Positions 47,267 to 54,081 of a stretch of 54,081 nt of DNA are shown here, one piece after another. A program made the translations under genes and the position numbers. The stretch comes from Myxococcales bacterium. Lineage in GTDB: Bacteria; Myxococcota_A; SURF-8. The first letter of the stretch is position 1. Every line of letters starts with the position of its first letter. The stretch covers positions 1 to 54,081 of the forward strand of contig QZKR01000147.1 in the NCBI GenBank assembly GCA_003598065.1, in the 5' to 3' direction. A model generated the notes under the pieces. The model worked only from the letters and a program-made list of their open reading frames with translations. It was not told the DNA's origin and made no database searches.

Positions 47267-47793
47267 ACCGATGGCGCTGGATCGTTTTGGCGTGGCTGGC
47301 GGCGCTGCCGCTCTGGGCCGCCGAGCCGGTCAAGCCGGCGGCGCCGCTGAGCGGCTTGACGTTGTTTTGGGAAGAGGATGCGCCCGTCGAAATCACCAGC
47401 GACAAGATGACTTTCGCCGCCGACGCGCAGCGCCTGGAGTTCGCCGGGCATGTGCAGGTCCGCCAGGGCGCGTTCAAGCTCGACGCCGAAAGCCTGCGGG
47501 TGACGACCGACGCGAGCGGCCGGGTGACGGCCCTCGACGCCGCCGGAGGCGTGCGCCTCGCGCGGCCGGAGTGGCGCGCCGCCGCGAAGCGCTTGAGCTA
47601 CAACCACGCCGCCCGCCTTATCCTGCTCGAAGGCGAAGCCACGGCGACCAAAGACGACAACGCCATCTCCGGCCGGGCCATCCGCATTTTTCTGGACGAA
47701 GGCCGCATCGAAGTGGAAGGCGCGGCGGCGACCGTCCGCCTGCCGACTCCCGCTCCTCCTTCCGCTTCCGAAACGGCTCCCCATGGACCGTAG
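47263..47793 (+). CDS. lptA: LPS transport periplasmic protein LptA-like
   Basis: A 176-residue protein with signal peptide RWIVLAWLAALPLWAA. The OstA/LptA domain shows VEITSDKMTFAADAQRLEF, AGHVQVRQGAFKLDAESLRV and ARLILLEGEATATKDDNAIS, the repeating strand pattern that forms the periplasmic LPS bridge. It overlaps lptC by four and lptB by 11 bases, so the three genes are coupled. Confidence 0.85.
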   Translation: MNRWRWIVLAWLAALPLWAAEPVKPAAPLSGLTLFWEEDAPVEITSDKMTFAADAQRLEFAGHVQVRQGAFKLDAESLRVTTDASGRVTALDAAGGVRLARPEWRAAAKRLSYNHAARLILLEGEATATKDDNAISGRAIRIFLDEGRIEVEGAAATVRLPTPAPPSASETAPHGP

Positions 47794-48544
47794 CCAGGAC
47801 GCATACAGCGGCGGAGCCTCCGTCTTGGCGGCGGAAAACCTGCGCTTTCGCTACGGCCGCCGGGAGGTGCTGGCGGGGGTGTCCCTATCGGCCGCGCAGG
47901 GACGCATCGTCGGTTTGCTCGGCCCCAATGGCGCGGGAAAAACGACCTGCCTCAACCTCATCGCCGGGCTTCTGCCGCTGCAGGAAGGGAGGATAACGCT
48001 CAACGGCCGGAACGTTTCGGACGTGCCGCTGCATCGCCGCGCCCGCCTCGGCCTGGGCTATTTGCCGCAAGAATCGTCGGTATTTCGAGGGCTTACCACC
48101 CGCCAGAATCTCGAACTCGTTTTGGAGGAGCGCGGCGCGAAAAAGACCGAGCGCGGCCTCTGGATCGACGAACTGCTCGAACGCTTTGGACTTTCCGCAC
48201 TTTCGGGAGCGAAGGCGAGCACGCTTTCCGGCGGCGAGCGGCGACGCCTGGAAATCGCCCGCGCCCTCGCCCTGCGGCCGACGTTGCTCGTTTTCGACGA
48301 ACCCTTCGCCGGCATCGATCCGGTGACCGTGCAGTCGCTGCGCCATCTCCTGCGAGGTCTGGCCGAAAGCGGCGTAGCGATTTTGCTTGCCGATCACAAC
48401 ATCCCGGAAACGTTGAAAATTTGCGATCGGGCGACCATTCTGGCCGATGGCGCGGTGCTGATGGAGGGGACGCCGGAGGCGGTTGTCGCCGACCCGCGCG
48501 CCCGGGCAAAATTTCTGGGAGATGAATTTAAATTTGACGCTTAG
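47783..48544 (+). CDS. lptB: LPS export ABC transporter ATPase LptB
   Basis: A 253-residue ATPase. Walker A GPNGAGKTTCLNLIAGL, the LptB-typical GYLPQESSVFRGLTTRQNLE, signature TLSGGERRRLEIARAL, Walker B LLVFDEPFAGIDPVTV and switch His in ADHNIPETL are complete. With LptFG (not in this window) it extracts LPS from the inner membrane. The order lptC-lptA-lptB-rpoN is the one seen in many proteobacteria. Confidence 0.93.
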   Translation: MDRSQDAYSGGASVLAAENLRFRYGRREVLAGVSLSAAQGRIVGLLGPNGAGKTTCLNLIAGLLPLQEGRITLNGRNVSDVPLHRRARLGLGYLPQESSVFRGLTTRQNLELVLEERGAKKTERGLWIDELLERFGLSALSGAKASTLSGGERRRLEIARALALRPTLLVFDEPFAGIDPVTVQSLRHLLRGLAESGVAILLADHNIPETLKICDRATILADGAVLMEGTPEAVVADPRARAKFLGDEFKFDA

Positions 48545-48561
48545 CGCGTGTATGCTAGAAT
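48534..48561 (+). promoter_or_regulatory. Candidate promoter of rpoN
   Basis: TTGACG (48534-48539), 16-base spacer, TAGAAT (48556-48561). It begins inside the last codons of lptB, so rpoN can be transcribed apart from the lpt genes. Confidence 0.55.
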
Positions 48562-48572
48562 GATGCCAAAAT

Positions 48573-48602
48573 GAACGGCCGTCGGGAACCGGCCGTTCTT
48601 TC
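48573..48602 (+). terminator. Hairpin between lptB and rpoN
   Basis: Stem GAACGGCC / GGCCGTTC with a ten-base loop, followed by TTTC. It may weaken read-through or act as an attenuator in the rpoN leader. Confidence 0.45.
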
Positions 48603-48646
48603 ACGGACAGATTGAGCGGGGCGATCGCTCCGGATGGATGCATGGT

Positions 48647-50176
48647 ATGGCCTTGAAGCTCGAACTCAACATGAAGCTGCAACAGCAGCTCGTGATGACG
48701 CCGCAACTGCAGATGGCGATCAAGCTGCTGCAGATGACGCGCATGGAGTTGGCCGAGGCCGTAACCCAGGAACTGGAGGAAAACCCGACTCTCGAAGAGG
48801 GTTTCGAGGAAATAGATCTGGCGGCGAAGAAGGACGGCGCGGGAAACGGCGAGACGACCTGGGATGGCGAGGAGCCGAAACTATCGCCGCTCGAAGCGGG
48901 AACCATCCTGCCCGGCGCGGCCCAGGACGCCGATACGCTGATGGCCCGCGACCTGGCGAAAAACCTCAGCGAGGCGCAGTCGGCCGACGCCAATTTCGAC
49001 TGGGACACCTACTTCGACCGTTACATGGACGGCCCGTCCGACATCATGCCGCGCGACTCCGGCGACGAGGATCGACCGGGCTTCGAGCAGTTCTACGCCG
49101 CCGAATCCACGCTCTCCGACTACCTGATCTGGCAGCTCAAATTCTCCTCCCTGCCCGACGACCATTACGCCGTGGGCGAGGAGATCGTCGGCAACATCAA
49201 CGACGACGGCTATCTGCAATCCCTGACGCTGGAAGAAATCGCCGAGCGCTGCAACCAGCCTTTGGCCGTCGTCGAGGCGGTGCACCAGCGCATCCAGCGC
49301 TTCGATCCCGTCGGCATCGGCGCGCGCGACCTGCGCGAGTGCCTGCTGGCGCAGGCCAGGTTTTCCGACAAGCGCCACGCGCTGGCGGCGCAGATGCTCC
49401 AGGACTGCTGGGAGCTGGTGACCAAGCGCAACCTCCTGAAGATCGCCCGCACGCTGAAGGTGAGCCAGGACGAGGTGGAAGAGGCGATGCGCGCCGTCGC
49501 CTCGCTCGATCCGCGCCCGGGATCGAAATACTCCGAGGAGAAGACGGAGTTCATCACGCCGGACATCTATGTCTACAAGGTCGGCGACGACTATCACATC
49601 CAGCTCAACGAGGACGGCCTGCCGCGGCTGCGGCTGTCGGGTTACTACCAGCGGGGGCTGGCCAACAAGGCCTTCGCCGGCAAGACGCGCGAGTTCATCC
49701 GCGCCAAGCTGCGCTCGGCCTCCTGGCTGATCCGCTCCATCCAGCAGCGGCAGCGCACCATCTATCGCGTCACCGAGTCGATCGTCAAGCGCCAGCGGGA
49801 TTTCTTCGACGGGGGCATCGAGCATCTGCACCCGATGGTGCTGCGCGACGTGGCCGAGGACATCGAGATGCACGAATGCACGGTGTCGCGCGTCACGACC
49901 AACAAGTACGTGCACACGCCGCAGGGCATTTTCGAACTGAAGTTCTTCTTCAATTCCGGCATCCTCAACGCCGAGGGCGAGGGCGTGGCCTCCGAGACGA
50001 TCAAAACCAAAATCCGCTCGCTGATCGACAAGGAGGACCCGAAAAAGCCGCTCTCCGATCAGAAACTCGTGCAGATCCTCAAGCAGGACGGCGTCGAGGT
50101 GGCGCGCCGCACGGTGGCCAAGTACCGCGAGATGCTCGGCATCCTCTCCTCCAGCGGACGACGGAAAACATTCTGA
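48647..50176 (+). CDS. rpoN: RNA polymerase sigma-54 factor
   Basis: The 509-residue alternative sigma factor that reads -24/-12 promoters. Region I is Gln/Leu-rich (LNMKLQQQLVMTPQLQMAIK), followed by an acidic region II, the core-binding region and the HTH. The RpoN box ARRTVAKYRE near the C-terminus is canonical. The start MALKLEL at 48647 fits the family; ATGs at 48638 and 48634 are alternatives. Downstream is a methyltransferase gene, not the usual hpf or PTS genes. Confidence 0.97.
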   Translation: MALKLELNMKLQQQLVMTPQLQMAIKLLQMTRMELAEAVTQELEENPTLEEGFEEIDLAAKKDGAGNGETTWDGEEPKLSPLEAGTILPGAAQDADTLMARDLAKNLSEAQSADANFDWDTYFDRYMDGPSDIMPRDSGDEDRPGFEQFYAAESTLSDYLIWQLKFSSLPDDHYAVGEEIVGNINDDGYLQSLTLEEIAERCNQPLAVVEAVHQRIQRFDPVGIGARDLRECLLAQARFSDKRHALAAQMLQDCWELVTKRNLLKIARTLKVSQDEVEEAMRAVASLDPRPGSKYSEEKTEFITPDIYVYKVGDDYHIQLNEDGLPRLRLSGYYQRGLANKAFAGKTREFIRAKLRSASWLIRSIQQRQRTIYRVTESIVKRQRDFFDGGIEHLHPMVLRDVAEDIEMHECTVSRVTTNKYVHTPQGIFELKFFFNSGILNAEGEGVASETIKTKIRSLIDKEDPKKPLSDQKLVQILKQDGVEVARRTVAKYREMLGILSSSGRRKTF

Positions 50177-50202
50177 AGGCGGCGGATGGAACGGGGGTTT
50201 GA

Positions 50203-51162
50203 ATGCCTGTCAAAAAGAGGCTGGCGAATCTCGTCGGAAAAGCATCGGCCTTGCCCGCTCGCATCAGACGTCTGATTCTCGAACGCCTGGATTTCGAACG
50301 GGCGAAGCTCGAAGCGGAGAATTCGATCCTTCAGGCGAAGGTCGCAAGCCTCGCCGGGGTTGTCGGGGAACTGGGAGTCCGGTATTCGGAAAGCAGCCGC
50401 GAGTATGAAGACAAAATTCTGAAGTCCCACGCCGCGGCTTCGCTCGCCGGGAGCGACGGACCGATTCGCCATCCGGACAGCTGGGTGAATTTTTCCGATC
50501 TGTCCAGGATACGAGATTACAAACCGACGTACCGCTTCGACGGCCCCTTCGTCAACGGCAATCACAAATTCTATTCCGAATGCCCCACGGGTCTTATGGA
50601 CATCGGCTTTTGCATCAATGTGGGCATCGACGGTTTTCTGTCGCGGGCGGACGCGCTCAAGCTGTACGAACTGGCTTACTTCTGCGAGGGAGAAATCCTC
50701 GAACTCGGCACGCATAAAGGCTTATCGACGTCGATCCTCTGTCAGGCCCTTTCGGACGCCCGAAGCCGCCATTTTCTCGAAACCGTGGACATCGATGAAA
50801 GCGCCAATCGGGAAGCCCGGAAAAACGTCAAAAACCGTCCCGGCGGCCAGCTGGCGCGGTTCAATCTTATCGACGCCACCCGGTTCATGGACGGACTGAT
50901 CGGCCAGAACAGAAAATTCGCGCTGATTTTCGTGGATCACTGGCACGGCTATCAGGCGACGTACGAGGCGGCGCAGCGCTCGAAAAAACTGCTTGCGCCG
51001 GGGGGCTTCGTCATTTTCCACGACTTCAACGACCCTTCCAATCTGGATCTGCAATCCGATTATGGCGTTTATCGGGCCGTCATCGATTCCCTGATTCCGG
51101 ACAAAGACTTCGAATTTTACGGAATCTACGGCTGCTGCGCGTTGTTCAGGAAAATCTCGTGA
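50203..51162 (+). CDS. SAM-dependent methyltransferase with N-terminal coiled coil
   Basis: A 319-residue protein. Residues 20-65 form a coiled coil (RLDFERAKLEAENSILQAKV). The catalytic part has motif I EILELGTHKGLSTSILCQAL and the post-motif acidic residue in ETVDIDES, with FALIFVDHWHGYQAT and LLAPGGFVIFHDFND, the pattern of Methyltransf_24 enzymes that often modify sugars or glycans. It lies 26 bases after rpoN and upstream of the glycosyltransferase pair on the other strand. The substrate is not known. Confidence 0.8.
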   Translation: MPVKKRLANLVGKASALPARIRRLILERLDFERAKLEAENSILQAKVASLAGVVGELGVRYSESSREYEDKILKSHAAASLAGSDGPIRHPDSWVNFSDLSRIRDYKPTYRFDGPFVNGNHKFYSECPTGLMDIGFCINVGIDGFLSRADALKLYELAYFCEGEILELGTHKGLSTSILCQALSDARSRHFLETVDIDESANREARKNVKNRPGGQLARFNLIDATRFMDGLIGQNRKFALIFVDHWHGYQATYEAAQRSKKLLAPGGFVIFHDFNDPSNLDLQSDYGVYRAVIDSLIPDKDFEFYGIYGCCALFRKIS

Positions 51163-51193
51163 AAATGGGGCATTGAGGGACGACCGGTCTGAT

Positions 51194-51278
51194 GTGTGCC
51201 ATGGCTTGCTTGCAAGCCATGCGCTTCAACTCGATGGTCATTCCCCGACACATGCTTTGCCAGCAAAGCATGGCACAC
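51194..51278. repeat. Inverted repeat with two nested perfect hairpins
   Basis: Outer arms GTGTGCCATG / CATGGCACAC. Inside are two hairpins: CATGGCTTGC-TT-GCAAGCCATG (51200-51221) and CATGCTTTGC-CA-GCAAAGCATG (51251-51272). It lies between the convergent methyltransferase and glycosyltransferase genes and may work as a terminator in both directions. Confidence 0.8.
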
Positions 51279-51296
51279 GCCCACATTTCAACTTAC

Positions 51297-53183
51297 CTAT
51301 CCCTTCCCCCGCTTCTTCCCCGGCTTCACCTTGTCGCCTTTTTGCGGCGGCGAAGGTCTGGGCGTCGGCGGATTGAGGACGGGCTTGATCGCCGGGGGAC
51401 GGGCCGGGAGTTTGCGGGGCACGGGCGGCCGGGGCGGGCGGGCCGGGGGACGGTCCTTGCGCAGGTCGAAGACGGTGTAAAGCGGCACGCCCCAGGCCTT
51501 CTGCGTGCGGACGACGGGGTATTGCCGGTACTGGTTCAACAGTTCGAAATAGTGGCTCCAGCGCCGCTCGTGCGTCAGGATCAGGTATTCGGCCTGATCG
51601 GGCTCGACCACCGTGATGTCGTGCTTCAGCTTGCCGTCGCGCTTGTACCAGGGATAGGTGCGGCGGTATTCGACGTTGTTCGGCTCGTAGGCGATGCGCG
51701 CCCGCGCAGGGCCCTGCTCGTCCCACCAGGCGATCGTCGTGCGGTAGCACATGTCGTAATACTGCCGCTCCATGCCGGCTTCCGTGGCCCCCGGCAAATT
51801 CCCGATCAGCGGGCTGAAATAGGAGAGCATGAAGGGATAGACGCGCATCATGCCGAGCAGGCCCGGCAGAAGCAACAGCGCCCCGACGGCGGGAACCCAG
51901 GCGCGCGTCTCCTGCCGGAAAATCGGCCAGAGCGCCTGGAGGCGGCGGACCAAAAGCTCGAAGGCGTAGCCGGCCAGCACGGCGAAGAAGGGATACATCG
52001 GCTGGAAGAGCTTGACGCCGCCGTACTTGGGCGTGCCGGCGAAAGCGACGACGCCGATGGCGAAGAACGCGCCAAAGGCGCAGAAGAGGGCGTAGTCCTC
52101 CGGCGCGCCGGGGCCCTTGGGGAAACGGCGCAGGTTGCCCGGCAGAAGCTGGCGCAGGCCCTGCCAGAAGCCGTAGAGACCCAGAACGAGCGTCACCACG
52201 GGCATCGTGACCGCCGCGTAGACGAACGGCGCGCGCCAGGGGGCGAAGGGCTTCAGGTAGACCTCGCCGAAGTACAAAAGCCGGATGCCGTAATGGCGGT
52301 AGTGGAAGCGGAAGAAGCCGGCCAGCCGGTCGAGGGTGTCGAACCAGACCCAGGGCCAGAGCGCGATGAACACCGGCAGGGCGAGTATCGCCATCGCCAG
52401 ACCGATGGCCAGCATGCGCTTGAAACGCAACGTGGAGGCGTCTTTCAGCACCGCCGACTGCCGCCAGCGGTAGAGCCAGTAGGCCACCAGCGGCAGCACG
52501 GCGAAGGGGCCGTTGAGCTTGGTGCCGATCGCCACGCCGAAGGCGACGCCGGCGATGACGATCCAGGCGCGGCTTTTTTCCGCTCGCCACGCCGCGTAGG
52601 CCACGAAGAACGAGGTTGAGGCCGTGGCGATGTCGAGCGTCCCGACGTGCGAATGGAAGAAGGAGCGGGGAAACGTCAGGAAGGCCGCCACGGCGAAGAA
52701 GGCCGCACGCGGGCCGAAGTTCTCCCAGGTGAAGCGGAAGATCAGATAATTGAGAAAGACCGCGAAAAGGATTATCCCCAGCCGGGCGGCGTCGATCTGG
52801 CCGAACCAGCCGAGCCATTTGTTGAACACCAGCCACGTCGCGCCCATGACCAGCTTGGCGACGGCGGGGTGTTCGTGGTTGTTGTTGAAGCGCCGATCGA
52901 CGTCGGCTTTGCGGAAGCTATTAAAATCGCCTTTAAGCGCGCCCTTGACCGCTTGCTCCACCCAGGTGATGTAGTCCTTGGCCGCCGGGACGTAGAAATC
53001 GTCGTCGTCGGTGAGGCCCATGGCGTCGAGCGTCGAAACCAGAATGGCCGCCGTGACGGCGACGACGCCCAGGCAGGCGAAGAAGTACCGCCAATCCCGC
53101 CGGCGACGGGGCGGCGGCGGCGGCGCAAACGCCTCCAGCGGCGGCGGGGCGGCGGCGGGTTGGGGCGGCCCGTTCATCATCAT
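51297..53183 (-). CDS. GT-C (PMT/ArnT-like) membrane glycosyltransferase
   Basis: A 628-residue integral membrane enzyme with about ten helices. The first luminal loop has GLTDDDDFYVPAAKDYITWV, the Asp motif for metal and polyprenyl-phosphate-sugar binding. FLTFPRSFFHSHVGTLDIAT follows as in the GT39 group. A soluble C-terminal region ends in a Pro/Arg/Lys-rich tail (PPARPPRPPVPRKLPARPP). Its ATG overlaps the stop of the upstream partial gene. Donor and acceptor are unknown. Confidence 0.85.
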   Translation of the reverse strand: MMMNGPPQPAAAPPPLEAFAPPPPPRRRRDWRYFFACLGVVAVTAAILVSTLDAMGLTDDDDFYVPAAKDYITWVEQAVKGALKGDFNSFRKADVDRRFNNNHEHPAVAKLVMGATWLVFNKWLGWFGQIDAARLGIILFAVFLNYLIFRFTWENFGPRAAFFAVAAFLTFPRSFFHSHVGTLDIATASTSFFVAYAAWRAEKSRAWIVIAGVAFGVAIGTKLNGPFAVLPLVAYWLYRWRQSAVLKDASTLRFKRMLAIGLAMAILALPVFIALWPWVWFDTLDRLAGFFRFHYRHYGIRLLYFGEVYLKPFAPWRAPFVYAAVTMPVVTLVLGLYGFWQGLRQLLPGNLRRFPKGPGAPEDYALFCAFGAFFAIGVVAFAGTPKYGGVKLFQPMYPFFAVLAGYAFELLVRRLQALWPIFRQETRAWVPAVGALLLLPGLLGMMRVYPFMLSYFSPLIGNLPGATEAGMERQYYDMCYRTTIAWWDEQGPARARIAYEPNNVEYRRTYPWYKRDGKLKHDITVVEPDQAEYLILTHERRWSHYFELLNQYRQYPVVRTQKAWGVPLYTVFDLRKDRPPARPPRPPVPRKLPARPPAIKPVLNPPTPRPSPPQKGDKVKPGKKRGKG

Positions 53184-54081
53184 ATCCCCTGCTGATCGTG
53201 GCCCGGCGACGTCGCGGGCGCGGGCTTTTTGTCCTCGATGGCCGGCTCGCCGGGCGCGGGGACGGGCGGTTTGGGCAGCCGCGCCCGCGGCTTACCCGGA
53301 TCGTCGCTGCGCACCTGGCCGCGCCAGCAGAAATGGCGCAGGCCGTCGCGTTGCGCCGTCGTTTCGACGGCCACCTCGGCCGTTTGGCCCTCGCGGCCCC
53401 GCGTGTCGATCTCGAAGGCGCGGAATCCCCACTCGCGCCGCGTCCGCTGCTCCAGGACGGTCTGGCCGTCGATCAGCACTTTGAAGACGACGGGCTCCAG
53501 GCCCGGCGCGACCGCCGCTTCGTCGGAAAACGCGAACTCGCCGACGATGCGCCGTCCGAGCGTCACGCCGGGATAGGCGGCGCGGGTGGTCCAGCCGGCG
53601 AGCGGATGCTGCCAGATGCAGGACTGCCACTCGTCCTGAATGACGATGGCCCGCTGGCCGACGTGGTTCCAGTCGCGGACCGGGCACCACCAGCGCATCA
53701 GGCGGAAATCCGTGCAGGGCCGGACGTCGTCGCCCTGATAGACGCTCACCTTGGCGTCCTCGATGCGGACGTAGAAATCGTAGCGGATCTCGGCGGCGTC
53801 GGGTGCGGCGAAGCGCATCAGCCGCAGGCCATCGACCGCCTGGTCGAAGTCGGGCGTCATGTCGTCGAGGTAGGCGGGAGGCTCGGCGTCGTGGGCGAGG
53901 ACCGTCCAGATACGCGGGTAGATCCGGTAACTGGTGGTGTTCGGCTGGCCCAGGATCAGGAAATGCCGTTGGAAATGGGTCAGCGCGCCGTCGGGTCCCA
54001 GCCGGTAGCCCACGGTCAGGTCGTGGATCTGCTTCGTGTGGCTCCAGAGGCCCTCGTTGAGGATGTCCTCGAACAGGCTCT
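53180..54081 (-). CDS. Unrecognised protein, 5' truncated by window edge
   Basis: The frame is open to base 54081 on the minus strand, so the N-terminus is missing; the GTG at 54013 is unlikely to be the start because the preceding residues (LFEDILNEGLWSHTKQIHD) look coding. The visible 300 residues are hydrophilic, with YDFYVRIEDAKVSVYQGDD and EPVVFKVLIDGQTVLEQRT suggesting beta-sandwich modules, and a Pro/Lys-rich end. No catalytic motif is clear. It overlaps the glycosyltransferase gene by four bases, so a shared role in glycan assembly is possible. Confidence 0.55.
   Translation of the reverse strand, partial: SLFEDILNEGLWSHTKQIHDLTVGYRLGPDGALTHFQRHFLILGQPNTTSYRIYPRIWTVLAHDAEPPAYLDDMTPDFDQAVDGLRLMRFAAPDAAEIRYDFYVRIEDAKVSVYQGDDVRPCTDFRLMRWWCPVRDWNHVGQRAIVIQDEWQSCIWQHPLAGWTTRAAYPGVTLGRRIVGEFAFSDEAAVAPGLEPVVFKVLIDGQTVLEQRTRREWGFRAFEIDTRGREGQTAEVAVETTAQRDGLRHFCWRGQVRSDDPGKPRARLPKPPVPAPGEPAIEDKKPAPATSPGHDQQGI

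Overview
The window is a stretch of GC-rich chromosome from a diderm bacterium of the old 'deltaproteobacterial' grade (Myxococcota-, Desulfobacterota- or related candidate-phylum-like). This placement is inferred from the b'-b-delta-alpha-gamma-beta-epsilon ATP synthase order, the pilA-pilGHI arrangement known from Myxococcus, several lipoproteins with Asp-Gly-Asp linkers, an Lpt lipopolysaccharide export operon and sigma-54. I cannot name a genus. I see no tRNA, rRNA, CRISPR array, phage or transposase gene, so this reads as ordinary chromosomal backbone with interspersed palindromic repeats.

Layout. 1-3229: a membrane glycosyltransferase cut by the left edge, then rlmN. 3163-6475 (minus): a nucleobase-salvage run cdd, MTA/SAH-type amidohydrolase, hpt and a lipoprotein, preceded by a PilZ gene. 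6686-9555: a PEGA protein, a tandem Lcl-domain lipoprotein and a small zinc-ribbon protein, bordered by two families of palindromic repeats. 9709-15747 (minus): F1 and stator-stalk genes of ATP synthase, without the a and c subunits. 16089-21862: a Cys-rich lipoprotein, a LmbE-like deacetylase, an orphan NtrC-type response regulator, a nitroreductase and the threonine catabolic pair tdh-kbl. 21928-28947 (minus): RDD protein, rsmE, an Old Yellow Enzyme family oxidoreductase, an orphan adenine methyltransferase and a lipase. 29057-33424 (minus): nuoA-B-C-D-H-I, lacking E-G and J-N. 33744-39970: an outer-membrane barrel protein and a divergent pair of DGD-linker lipoproteins (beta-propeller and VWA). 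40166-45114: a PPi-type phosphofructokinase and pilA-pilG-pilH-pilI. 45200-46537 (minus): inositol-phosphate synthase. 46715-50176: lptC-lptA-lptB-rpoN. 50203-54081: a methyltransferase, a second membrane glycosyltransferase and a gene cut by the right edge.

The most interesting thread is a sigma-54 circuit visible inside one window. It comprises rpoN itself, an orphan sigma-54 activator, a near-perfect -24/-12 promoter before pilA with two 19-bp direct repeats 43 bp apart upstream, and mirrored -24/-12 promoters with GTCA palindromes before the two divergent lipoproteins. Those two lipoproteins share a homologous acidic linker but carry different surface domains, so they may form a co-regulated surface system. 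A weaker -24/-12 match lies before the activator gene. Housekeeping promoters here look like TTGAC(A/G/T) with a 16-18 bp spacer and a -10 often of the form TAGNNT.
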